NCBI RefSeq assembly: GCF_001865245.1
Contig: NZ_MKXB01000227.1
Span: 1-46,548 of the forward strand
Origin: Streptomyces sp. CC53
GTDB lineage: Bacteria; Actinomycetota; Actinomycetes; Streptomycetales; Streptomycetaceae
Reading direction: 5' to 3'
Length of the DNA stretch: 46,548 nt
Of the stretch, positions 39,927 through 46,548 are shown piece by piece; the stretch's first letter is position 1, and every line of letters starts with the position of its first letter. Under the pieces are notes generated by a model. That model made no database searches, was not told the origin of the DNA, and saw nothing but the letters and a program-made list of their open reading frames with translations. A program made the translations under genes and the position numbers.

Positions 39927-41612
39927 ATGAGTCATCCACATCCCGGCCTGAAGCCCGCACCGCCACTGCCCCGAGGAGGGCTCAGGGTCGTCGCCCTGGG
40001 CGGTCTGGGCGAGATCGGCCGCAACATGACGGTGTTCGAACATGCCGGCAAGCTGCTCGTCGTGGACTGCGGGGTGCTGTTCCCCGAGGAGACGCAGCCG
40101 GGCGTGGACGTGATCCTGCCGGACTTCACCTCCATCCGGGACCGGCTGGACGACATCGTGGCCGTGGTGCTGACCCACGGGCACGAGGACCACATCGGCG
40201 GTGTGCCGTACCTGCTGCGGGAGCGGCGGGACATCCCGGTCGTCGGGTCGAAGCTGACCCTGGCCTTCCTGGAGGCCAAGCTGAAGGAACACCGCATCCA
40301 GCCGCGGTCGGTGCGGGTGAAGGAAGGCGACCGGCGGAGGTTCGGGCCGTTCGAGTGCGAGTTCGTGGCGGTCAACCACTCGATCCCGGACGGGCTCGCG
40401 GTGGCGATCCGCACGGCGGCCGGCCTGGTGCTGCACACCGGCGACTTCAAGATGGACCAGTTCCCGCTCGACGACCGCATCACCGACCTGCGGGCCTTCG
40501 CGCGGCTCGGCGAGGAGGGCGTCGACCTGTTCCTCACGGACTCCACCAACGCGGAGGTCCCCGGCTTCACCACGTCCGAGCGCGAACTGAACCCGGCCAT
40601 CGAGCAGGTGATGAGGACCTCCCCGCGGCGGGTCATCGTCTCCAGCTTCGCCAGTCACGTGCACCGCATCCAGCAGGTCCTCGACGCCGCCCACCAGTAC
40701 GACCGCAAGGTCGCCTTCGTGGGCCGCTCGATGGTCCGCAACATGGGCATCGCCCGCGAACTGGGCTACCTGAACGTCCCGTCCGGCCTCGTGGTGGACG
40801 CGAAGGAGTTGGAGAAGCTCCCCGACCACCGGATCGCCCTGGTGTGCACCGGCTCCCAGGGCGAGCCGATGGCCGCGCTGTCCCGGATGGCGAACCGGGA
40901 CCACGTGATCCGCATCGGCGAGGGCGACACCGTCCTGCTCGCCAGCTCCCTCATCCCCGGCAACGAGAGCGCCATCTACCGGGTGATCAACGGGCTGACC
41001 CGGTGGGGCGCCAACGTCGTCCACAAGGGCAACGCCAAGGTCCACGTGTCCGGACACGCCAGCGCCGGTGAGCTCGTCTACTGCTACAACATCGTCAAGC
41101 CCCGCAACGTCATGCCCGTGCACGGTGAGTGGAAGCACCTGCGGGCCAACGCCGACCTCGCCATCCGGACCGGCGTCGACCCCGACCGGGTCGTCATCGC
41201 CGAGGACGGCGTCGTCGTCGACCTGGTCGACGGCCGCGCCGCCATCACCGGCAAGGTGCCCGCCGGGTACGTCTACGTCGACGGCATGACGGTGGGCGGC
41301 GCCACCGAGGCGTCCCTGAAGGACCGCCGCACACTCTCCGAGGAGGGGGTCGTCACGGTCGTGGCGATCGTCGACGCCGACACCGGCGCGCTCGCCGAGC
41401 CGCCGGACTTCCTGGCCCGCGGGTTCGTCCACGACCAGGCCACCTTCGAGTCCGCCGTCCCGGTCATCGAGAAGACGCTGGCGGCAGCGGCGGAGGAAGG
41501 CATCGGGGACGCGCACCAGCTGGAGCAGCTCATCGCGCGGTCCGTCGCGAACTGGGCCTTCCGCACCTACCGCCGCAAGCCCCTGATCATCCCCGTCATC
41601 ATCGACGCCTGA
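39927..41612 (+). CDS. ribonuclease J (probable second copy)
   Basis: This 561-residue metallo-beta-lactamase/beta-CASP ribonuclease has the zinc motif HGHEDH (His84, His86, Asp88, His89) in VVLTHGHEDHIGGVPYLL, further ligands in HTGDF, and beta-CASP segments such as IVSSFASHVHRIQQV and VSGHASAGEL. RNase J acts as 5'-to-3' exonuclease and endonuclease in RNA decay and rRNA processing. The length equals the usual Streptomyces RNase J. The housekeeping gene in Streptomyces normally lies beside dapA, which is absent here, so this is probably a paralogue. GAGGG precedes the ATG. It is followed 100 bp later by a spermidine-synthase-like gene. Confidence 0.92.
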   Translation: MSHPHPGLKPAPPLPRGGLRVVALGGLGEIGRNMTVFEHAGKLLVVDCGVLFPEETQPGVDVILPDFTSIRDRLDDIVAVVLTHGHEDHIGGVPYLLRERRDIPVVGSKLTLAFLEAKLKEHRIQPRSVRVKEGDRRRFGPFECEFVAVNHSIPDGLAVAIRTAAGLVLHTGDFKMDQFPLDDRITDLRAFARLGEEGVDLFLTDSTNAEVPGFTTSERELNPAIEQVMRTSPRRVIVSSFASHVHRIQQVLDAAHQYDRKVAFVGRSMVRNMGIARELGYLNVPSGLVVDAKELEKLPDHRIALVCTGSQGEPMAALSRMANRDHVIRIGEGDTVLLASSLIPGNESAIYRVINGLTRWGANVVHKGNAKVHVSGHASAGELVYCYNIVKPRNVMPVHGEWKHLRANADLAIRTGVDPDRVVIAEDGVVVDLVDGRAAITGKVPAGYVYVDGMTVGGATEASLKDRRTLSEEGVVTVVAIVDADTGALAEPPDFLARGFVHDQATFESAVPVIEKTLAAAAEEGIGDAHQLEQLIARSVANWAFRTYRRKPLIIPVIIDA

Positions 41613-41712
41613 CGGCTCGGGCCGATCGGCCCGTACCCCTCCCCCACCCCACCACGGCGGCCCCGGGTGCGCGCACCCGCCCGTCCGGCGACACGACAGA
41701 GGCGGAACCCGG

Positions 41713-42495
41713 ATGAGCAGCCGCTTCCAGGAGATCGACTGGCGTCCGACGCCCCTCGGCGACCTCAGTCTGCGGCGCCGGCGGGACCCGGCGTCCGGGG
41801 CCGACGTCCACGAGGTGAAACTCGGCGACGCGTTCCTGATGTCCAGCCTGTTCACGGCCGGCGAGACGGCGCTCGCCCGACTCGCCCTGGCGTGGCTGCC
41901 GGACGGCGCGTCGGGCCCCGCCGGGCGGGACTCCGCCGTCGCGCGGCCCGGCGCCCGGCTGGACGTCGCCGTGGGCGGGCTCGGCCTCGGGTACACCGCC
42001 CGCGCCGCGCTGGACGACCCCCGGGTCCGCTCGCTGACCGTCGTGGAGGCGCTCGCCGAGGTGATCGACTGGCACCGGCGCGGGCTGGTCCCGCTCGGGG
42101 CGGGCCTGGCCTCCGACGCCCGCTGCCGGTTCGTGCACGGTGACTTCTTCGCCCTGGCGGCGGAACCCGGCGGCTTCGACCCGCGGACGCCGGGCCGCCG
42201 CTTCCACGCCGTCCTGCTGGACGTCGACCACTCACCGCGCCACGTGCTGCACCCCCGGCACGCCGCGCTGTACGAGCCCGCGGGGCTCCGCGCCCTCACC
42301 GAGCGCCTCCACCCCGGCGGGGTCTTCGCCCTGTGGTCGAACGACCCGCCGGACGACGCGTTCACCGCCTCCCTCGCCGGGGTCTTCGCGGAGGCGGCGG
42401 CCACAGTCGTCGACTTCCCGAACCCCGTCCAGGGCGGCACGTCGGCGAACACCGTCTACCTGGCCCGCACCCGCGCGGGGGCCGGGCCGTCCTGA
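41713..42495 (+). CDS. spermidine synthase-like protein
   Basis: This 260-residue protein has the Rossmann fold of spermidine synthases/class I transferases: LDVAVGGLGLGYTARAAL, VVEALAEVIDWHRRG (acidic strand end), and FHAVLLDVDHSPRHVLHP. Catalytic aspartates of true polyamine synthases cannot be matched with confidence, so aminopropyl transfer is unproven. GGCGGAACCCGG precedes the ATG. It may be cotranscribed with RNase J. Bases 42496-42687 beyond it hold only GC-rich sequence with a short CAGCCGGT direct repeat at the convergent boundary. Confidence 0.75.
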   Translation: MSSRFQEIDWRPTPLGDLSLRRRRDPASGADVHEVKLGDAFLMSSLFTAGETALARLALAWLPDGASGPAGRDSAVARPGARLDVAVGGLGLGYTARAALDDPRVRSLTVVEALAEVIDWHRRGLVPLGAGLASDARCRFVHGDFFALAAEPGGFDPRTPGRRFHAVLLDVDHSPRHVLHPRHAALYEPAGLRALTERLHPGGVFALWSNDPPDDAFTASLAGVFAEAAATVVDFPNPVQGGTSANTVYLARTRAGAGPS

Positions 42496-42687
42496 GCGCG
42501 CGTCACGCCGGACGCGGCCGGCGACTCGGGCAGTGACCGGCACGGGGCTTGGCCCCTGCCCGCACGGTGCTCCGCCCCGGCCCGGCACCCGCGGGGCCCC
42601 GCCGCCGGCTCTCCCCCGGCGACCCTGCGGACACCTGCTCCGCCAGCGGCGTGATCGCCCGGCCGGCCCGGTCACCCGGCCAGCCGG

Positions 42688-43080
42688 TCAGCCGGTCAGC
42701 GACGCCAGCACGTCCAGGGCCCGGGGCGCGTCGTCGTACGGCACGAAGAGGTGGTCGTGGTGGAGACCGGCGACGACGTTGCAGCTGAGCCCGGCCGTGG
42801 CGAGCGCCGTGGCGAAGGCCGCGGTCAGGCCCACCGCGTCCAGGGCGGAGTGCACCCGCAGGGTGATCCACGCGGCCACGTAGTCGTAGGCCAGGCCCTC
42901 GCGGTCGGCGTCCTCACGGGGCACGACGAGGGTCAGTCCCTCGTCCTCCAGGACCGTGGCGACCGGTCGCACGCCCGTCGGGACGGCGCCGGCCGGGGCC
43001 AGCGTGAACACGTACTGCCCGTCGTTGAGCCGGGGGCTCATCGAAGCGAGCAGGGCACGGAGGTTCTTCTCTCCTGACAC
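42688..43080 (-). CDS. ACT domain-containing protein
   Basis: This 130-residue protein resembles small ACT-domain proteins of the DUF2241 type (PNDGQY-like LNDGQYVFTLAPAGAVPTGVRPVATVLEDEGLTLVVP, then WITLRVHSALDAVGLTAAFATALATAGLSCNVVAGLHHDHLFVPYDDAPRALDVL split across two ACT-like halves). Such domains bind amino acids as regulators, but no target is known. The GTG start has AGGAGG just upstream. It converges on the spermidine-synthase-like gene. Confidence 0.85.
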   Translation of the reverse strand: MSGEKNLRALLASMSPRLNDGQYVFTLAPAGAVPTGVRPVATVLEDEGLTLVVPREDADREGLAYDYVAAWITLRVHSALDAVGLTAAFATALATAGLSCNVVAGLHHDHLFVPYDDAPRALDVLASLTG

Positions 43081-43525
43081 GGTGCCTCCTGGGGGCGTCG
43101 GTGTGCCGGTGCCGTCGGTCGACCGCGGAGCGAGGGCGCCCGCAGGCATCTTCCCGCGCGTGGACCCGGCGCATGGCCCTCCACCGATCGAAGCGGACAT
43201 CGGCATCCTCCTGCGCGCGGGCCCGGTGCCCCTCCGCAAGGAGCGGAAGCGCCCTCAGGTCTTCGCCGCGGGCATGCGGTCCGCAGGTGTCGCAGCCGAG
43301 GGCGCGAAGCGGCGCGGCGGCGGCAGGGCACGTGCCGGGCCAAGGACATCCCGTAGCAGCCCGCGTCCGTGAAGGGAAGGACACCGGTGCTGGAGAGCGC
43401 CGGGGTGCCGTCGGACGCGTGGTGCGGGTGAGATCCCGTCTCGGCGTGGTCGGTGCACCCGTGCCGTCAGCGGTCGTCCACCCCCGACGCGTGCCGGACG
43501 GTCCCCGACCGTGTCCCGCAAGAAC
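43081..43525. other. non-coding gap between ACT-domain gene and tRNA terminator
   Basis: This stretch of about 445 bp contains the leader of the ACT-domain gene and the region after the tRNA terminator. Open frames here run through the tRNA or lack starts and are not convincing. I see no other feature. Confidence 0.4.
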
Positions 43526-43568
43526 GGTCAAGGGGCCGTTCCAGATTCCTCTGAAACGGCCCCTGACC
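43526..43568 (-). terminator. terminator hairpin downstream of tRNA-Pro
   Basis: GGTCAAGGGGCCGTTCCAG and its near-complement CTGAAACGGCCCCTGACC pair over about 18 bp with two mismatches and a 6-base loop. It begins 15 bases after the 3' end of the minus-strand tRNA and is followed by GTTCTTGC, so it is a good intrinsic terminator. Confidence 0.75.
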
Positions 43569-43583
43569 TGCGACTCTTTCGAG

Positions 43584-43657
<74 letters not shown>

Positions 43658-43761
43658 TTGCCCGTCTGACCTGGGGTTTCCCCAGGCCCGGCGTGCACGA
43701 GAACAATACCGCACTCCGAGTGGTGATCACGAACCGCTTACCGGCCGGTCCGGGTCCCGTG

Positions 43762-44346
43762 TCAGACGGCCGGGGGCGTGCCGTCCTCGTGGCGGTGGAT
43801 CTGCTCCACCAGCTCCGCCGCCATGGCCTTGATCGTGTCCAGTCCGGCCCGCCCCCAGGGGCGGGGCCGGGTGTCCGCCACGCAGACCGTGCCGAGCACC
43901 GTGCCCGTGCGGTCGATCAGCGGTGCGCCGAGGTACGAGCGGATGCCGATCTCGTCGACGACGGGGTTCCCGGCGAACCGCGGGTAGTCGCAGACGTCCT
44001 CCAGGACGAGCGCCTTGCGGCGGACCACCACGTGGGGGCAGTAGCCGTGGTCGCGGGCCAGGGAGCGGGGCAGGCCGCCGCCCGCGGTCGCGGAGCGGGG
44101 GCCGGTGTACGTGCCGGTGAAGGAGCCGGCCGGGGTGTGGAGGCCCGCGAAGAACTGCCGGGTCTCGTCGATGAAGTTGACCATCCCGTACGGCGCCTGG
44201 GTGACCTCGGTGAGTCGCCGCGCGAACGCGTCGAAGGCCGGGTCGGGGCGCTGCCCGAGGCCGAGTCGGCGCAGCCGCTGCGCGCGGCGGGGTGCCTCCT
44301 CGTCGTAGGGGGTCAGGCGCAGGTGCGCCGCGGGGTGGTGGGTCAT
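43762..44346 (-). CDS. GAF domain-containing protein of the conservon
   Basis: This 194-residue protein has a GAF domain over about residues 40-185: APYGMVNFIDETRQFFAGL, GYCPHVVVRRKALVLEDVCDYPRF and IRSYLGAPLIDRTGTVLGTVCVAD. GAF domains bind small ligands or chromophores. A cysteine in GYCPH is of interest, but there is no bilin or haem evidence. Its ATG overlaps the GTPase stop by one base (TGATG), so it is the fifth gene of the conservon operon and may give or read a signal for it. Confidence 0.87.
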   Translation of the reverse strand: MTHHPAAHLRLTPYDEEAPRRAQRLRRLGLGQRPDPAFDAFARRLTEVTQAPYGMVNFIDETRQFFAGLHTPAGSFTGTYTGPRSATAGGGLPRSLARDHGYCPHVVVRRKALVLEDVCDYPRFAGNPVVDEIGIRSYLGAPLIDRTGTVLGTVCVADTRPRPWGRAGLDTIKAMAAELVEQIHRHEDGTPPAV

Positions 44347-44969
44347 CACGGTGCTCCGTAGCTGGGTGCCGGGGCGGGGGCGGGGTGCGTGACGAGCAGG
44401 TACCGGACCAGGGTGACCAGGGTCCGGATGCCTGACCCGGTGTTCCTGGCGTCGCACAGCACGACGGGGACCTCCGGGGCGAGGCCGAGGGCGGCGCGCA
44501 CCTCGTCGGGGTCGTAGTGGTGGGAGCCGTCGAACTCGTTCACGGCCACGGCGAACCGGATGCCGCGCCCTTCGAAGAAGTCGACGGCGGAGAAGGAGTC
44601 CTGGAGGCGCCGGGTGTCGGCGAGGACGACCGCGCCGAGCGCCCCTTCGGAGAGCTCGTCCCAGAGGAACCAGAAGCGCTCCTGCCCGGGCGTGCCGAAC
44701 AGGTACAGCACGTGCCGCCGGTCGAGGGTGATCCTGCCGAAGTCCATGGCGACGGTGGTCGTCGCCTTGGACTCGACACCGTCCAGGCTGTCGGTGCCGG
44801 CGCCGGCCTGGGTGAGCAGTTCCTCCGTGCTGAGCGGCGGGATCTCGCTCACCGCGCCGACGAACGTCGTCTTGCCCGCGCCGAAGCCGCCCGCGACGAG
44901 GATCTTGACGGCGGTGGGGAAGGCGTCGCCGCCGTCGTCCCGGCGGTCAGAGCCGTCGTCGTAGGCCAT
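44346..44969 (-). CDS. conservon GTPase (CvnD, MglA/Ras-like)
   Basis: This 207-residue GTP-binding protein has the P-loop GGFGAGKTT, the switch motif GTPGQERFWFLWDE (Ras has DTAGQE) and the base-recognition NEFDG. It matches the Ras-like CvnD proteins of Streptomyces conservons, which act with a sensor kinase, a roadblock protein and a DUF742 protein as a membrane signalling complex resembling eukaryotic G-protein systems. Its start lies within the DUF742 gene (23-base overlap), with GGAGG about ten bases upstream. Confidence 0.92.
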   Translation of the reverse strand: MAYDDGSDRRDDGGDAFPTAVKILVAGGFGAGKTTFVGAVSEIPPLSTEELLTQAGAGTDSLDGVESKATTTVAMDFGRITLDRRHVLYLFGTPGQERFWFLWDELSEGALGAVVLADTRRLQDSFSAVDFFEGRGIRFAVAVNEFDGSHHYDPDEVRAALGLAPEVPVVLCDARNTGSGIRTLVTLVRYLLVTHPAPAPAPSYGAP

Positions 44970-45318
44970 CGAGCACTGCCTCCAGCAGGGAACGGTCGGT
45001 GCGGTGGGCGTGGTGGCGGGGGGCGCGCGCCGTCAGGGCGCCGCAGTCCACGAGGTCCGACAGGAGGACCTTGGTGATGACGGCGGGCAGCCTGAGGTGG
45101 GCGGCGACCTCGGCCACGGAGGTCGGTCCGCCGCACAGCCCGAGGGCGGTCGCGTGCTCGGGCCCGAGGGGCGAAGCCGGCAGCCGCCCGGTCGCCCGCA
45201 CGAGGGAGAGCAGGTCCAGCGCTGTCGAGGGCCGGGTGCGGCCGGCGCTCACGGTGTAGGGGCGCACGAGGCGGCCGGCCGCGTCGTCGAGCCAGGGGCC
45301 CTCCTGCCGGGGCAGCAC
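44947..45318 (-). CDS. conservon DUF742 protein (CvnC)
   Basis: This 123-residue protein is the DUF742 member of the conservon, with the family openings WLDDAAGRLVRPYTVSAGRT and the winged-helix-like SVAEVAAHLRLPAVITKVLLSDLVDCGAL. CvnC proteins are thought to connect the kinase/roadblock parts to the GTPase. The GTG start is two bases after the roadblock gene stop. DNA binding has not been shown for this family. Confidence 0.92.
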   Translation of the reverse strand: MLPRQEGPWLDDAAGRLVRPYTVSAGRTRPSTALDLLSLVRATGRLPASPLGPEHATALGLCGGPTSVAEVAAHLRLPAVITKVLLSDLVDCGALTARAPRHHAHRTDRSLLEAVLDGLRRRL

Positions 45319-45320
45319 GT

Positions 45321-45755
45321 TCAGTGCCCCGGGGTGCCCGGCGCGGCGGCGGCCCGCCGCGGCGGGGTGGTGAGGTAGGGCCGGACGCTCTTGACCAGCA
45401 TGGTCATCTCGTAGCCGAGGATGGCCGTGTCCGTCTCGCGGCCCGCGATGACGGCGAGGCAGGAACCGGAGCCGGCGGCGGCGACGAACAGCAGGGTCGC
45501 GTCGAGTTCCACGACGACCTGGCGGACGTCTTCGCCGTCACCGAAGCGGCTGCCCGCGCTGCGGCCCAGCGAGTGGAGCCCGGAGGCGAGGGCCGCCAGG
45601 TGGTCGGCGCTGTCGGTGTCCAGGCCGTGGACCGACTTGACGAGGCCGTCGGAGGAGAGCAGGACCGCACTGCGGGCGTGCGGGACGCGCCGGACCAGTC
45701 CGTCCAGCAGCCAGTCGAGGTCGGGGGCGTTGCCGGTCTGCACATCGGTCGTCAT
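45321..45755 (-). CDS. conservon roadblock/LC7 protein (CvnB)
   Basis: This 144-residue protein has the roadblock/LC7 fold: LDWLLDGLVRRVPHARSAVLLSSDGL, ADHLAALASGLHSLGRSAG, VVVELDATLLFVAAAGSGSCLAVIAG. Roadblock proteins regulate Ras-like GTPases and are the expected partner of CvnD. It lies six bases after the kinase gene and two before the DUF742 gene. Confidence 0.93.
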   Translation of the reverse strand: MTTDVQTGNAPDLDWLLDGLVRRVPHARSAVLLSSDGLVKSVHGLDTDSADHLAALASGLHSLGRSAGSRFGDGEDVRQVVVELDATLLFVAAAGSGSCLAVIAGRETDTAILGYEMTMLVKSVRPYLTTPPRRAAAAPGTPGH

Positions 45756-45761
45756 GGTGCG

Positions 45762-46548
45762 TCACTCCTCGTGTGTGTCGTCGTGTCGCCACGGCGCGGT
45801 GCCGGTCCCGGGCGGGGCGCCGGGCCCTGCGGGCAGGTCGGCGGCGGGCATCGACTCCGCGAGGGCGATGCCCCGCTGGAAGGCCGCCATGAGTCCGGGG
45901 TCGTGCAGGGCCTCGTCGCCGTGCGCCGGGTCTCGCACCGGAGGCCGGGCGGGGCCGCCGCGCAGTTGGGGCGCCAGGTGCTCCTGCGCGCGGCGCTTGG
46001 GGAGCAGGGGCCGGGCCTCGGGCCCGCTGCCGCCCCTCCGTGCGTGGCGGGGGTGCGGCGGTCCGGCCCCCTGGCCGCCCGGGCGGTGCTCCGGTCCGTC
46101 GACGTGGTCGTCCGCGGGGTACGGCCCGTCCTCCGCGGGGGGCGGCCAGGCGTGGCCGACGGCGTGGTCCGGGGGGTACGGCCCCCCTGCCCCCGCCAGG
46201 AGGTCCGCGCCGCACGGATCGGGTTGCCCGGCCCGGTGGCCTCCGGAGGGGTGGGGCCCCGCCGCCACGGTCGAGTGCGGCGCGGGCCGTCCGGTCCACT
46301 GGTCCGCCGCGTACGGCTCCGGCGCCTCCGTCCACGCGTGCGGCTGCAGGGGCCGCGGCGCGGGCTGGACGTTCCCGCCCGGCCACGTGGTGGGCTCGTA
46401 GGGGACGGCTTGGGGCGGTGTCCGGCGGTCGGGCGCGGTCGCCGGGTGCGGGATGCCCGGCGGGGTCGCGGCGGCGGGCGCCGGACCGGGGGCGGTGGGG
46501 CCGGGCGGCGGGGACGCGGCGGCCGGCGCGGCGTGGCGGGGACCTGCG
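45762..46548 (-). CDS. conservon sensor histidine kinase (CvnA), C-terminal part, cut by window edge
   Basis: The frame is open from the right edge to the stop at 45762, giving 261 residues of the C-terminus. It is a proline/glycine-rich tail ending in a conserved stretch LLPKRRAQEHLAPQLRGG then GLMAAFQRGIALAES, as seen at the C-terminal end of nitrate-sensor-like CvnA kinases. The sensing, HAMP and ATPase domains must lie beyond the window. It is the first gene of the kinase-roadblock-DUF742-GTPase-GAF operon. Confidence 0.8.
   Translation of the reverse strand, partial: AGPRHAAPAAASPPPGPTAPGPAPAAATPPGIPHPATAPDRRTPPQAVPYEPTTWPGGNVQPAPRPLQPHAWTEAPEPYAADQWTGRPAPHSTVAAGPHPSGGHRAGQPDPCGADLLAGAGGPYPPDHAVGHAWPPPAEDGPYPADDHVDGPEHRPGGQGAGPPHPRHARRGGSGPEARPLLPKRRAQEHLAPQLRGGPARPPVRDPAHGDEALHDPGLMAAFQRGIALAESMPAADLPAGPGAPPGTGTAPWRHDDTHEE

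Noticed and set aside
39724..39930. Small plus-strand frame of 68 codons before RNase J
   Set aside because: No ribosome-binding site, biased composition, and it overlaps the RNase J start.

Overview
The window is very GC-rich, gene-dense DNA of Streptomyces type. This is indicated by strong third-position GC, frequent GTG and some TTG starts, four-base start/stop overlaps, a conservon (sensor kinase, roadblock, DUF742 and Ras-like GTPase), and an isorenieratene-type carotenoid cluster. No phage, insertion sequence, integrase or CRISPR array was seen. The mix of transport, secreted hydrolase and pigment genes looks like accessory or arm chromosome rather than core.

Region 1 (1-14.3 kb) is the most unusual part. 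On the minus strand is a corrinoid-type ABC importer (binding protein, permease, ATPase) behind a clear cobalamin riboswitch. On the plus strand, facing away from it, is a tight nine-gene run. It encodes a peptide/nickel-type ABC importer (binding protein, two permeases, one fused double ATPase), a class I methyltransferase-like protein, a cysteine-synthase-fold PLP enzyme, a phytanoyl-CoA-dioxygenase-like Fe(II)/2-oxoglutarate enzyme, a DUF364 (putative heavy-metal chelation) protein and an MFS exporter. One Zur/Fur-type palindrome, TGACAATCATTTTCA, lies over the -35 boxes of both divergent promoters. The layout resembles opine-metallophore loci (importer, few-step synthesis, MFS exporter), but the enzyme set is different and there is no NRPS. 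I propose a new small-metallophore system. A perfect 18-bp hairpin closes the run, and an RpiR-type regulator follows.

Region 2 (14.4-21.6 kb) holds two secreted peptidase S51 (cyanophycinase-like) proteins flanking an M20 peptidase and a polar amino-acid ABC importer, which suggests scavenging of beta-aspartyl or other peptides. The second S51 gene has an in-frame TAG inside its C-terminal pre-peptidase domain.

Region 3 (21.6-37 kb) is a light-defence block: a short-chain dehydrogenase, a DUF4383 membrane protein, a photolyase with the exact Fe-S cysteine spacing of PhrB-type bacterial (6-4) photolyases, an FAD oxidoreductase, crtU-crtT-crtY on the minus strand, crtE-crtI-crtB plus a Rieske protein on the plus strand, and a radical-SAM spore photoproduct lyase family protein.

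Region 4 (37-46.5 kb) has an ECF sigma factor with a small membrane protein (both with TTG starts), a class F sortase with a likely surface partner, a probable second RNase J, a spermidine-synthase-like protein, an ACT-domain protein, tRNA-Pro(GGG) with a terminator hairpin, a GAF protein and the conservon. The conservon kinase is cut by the right edge of the window.
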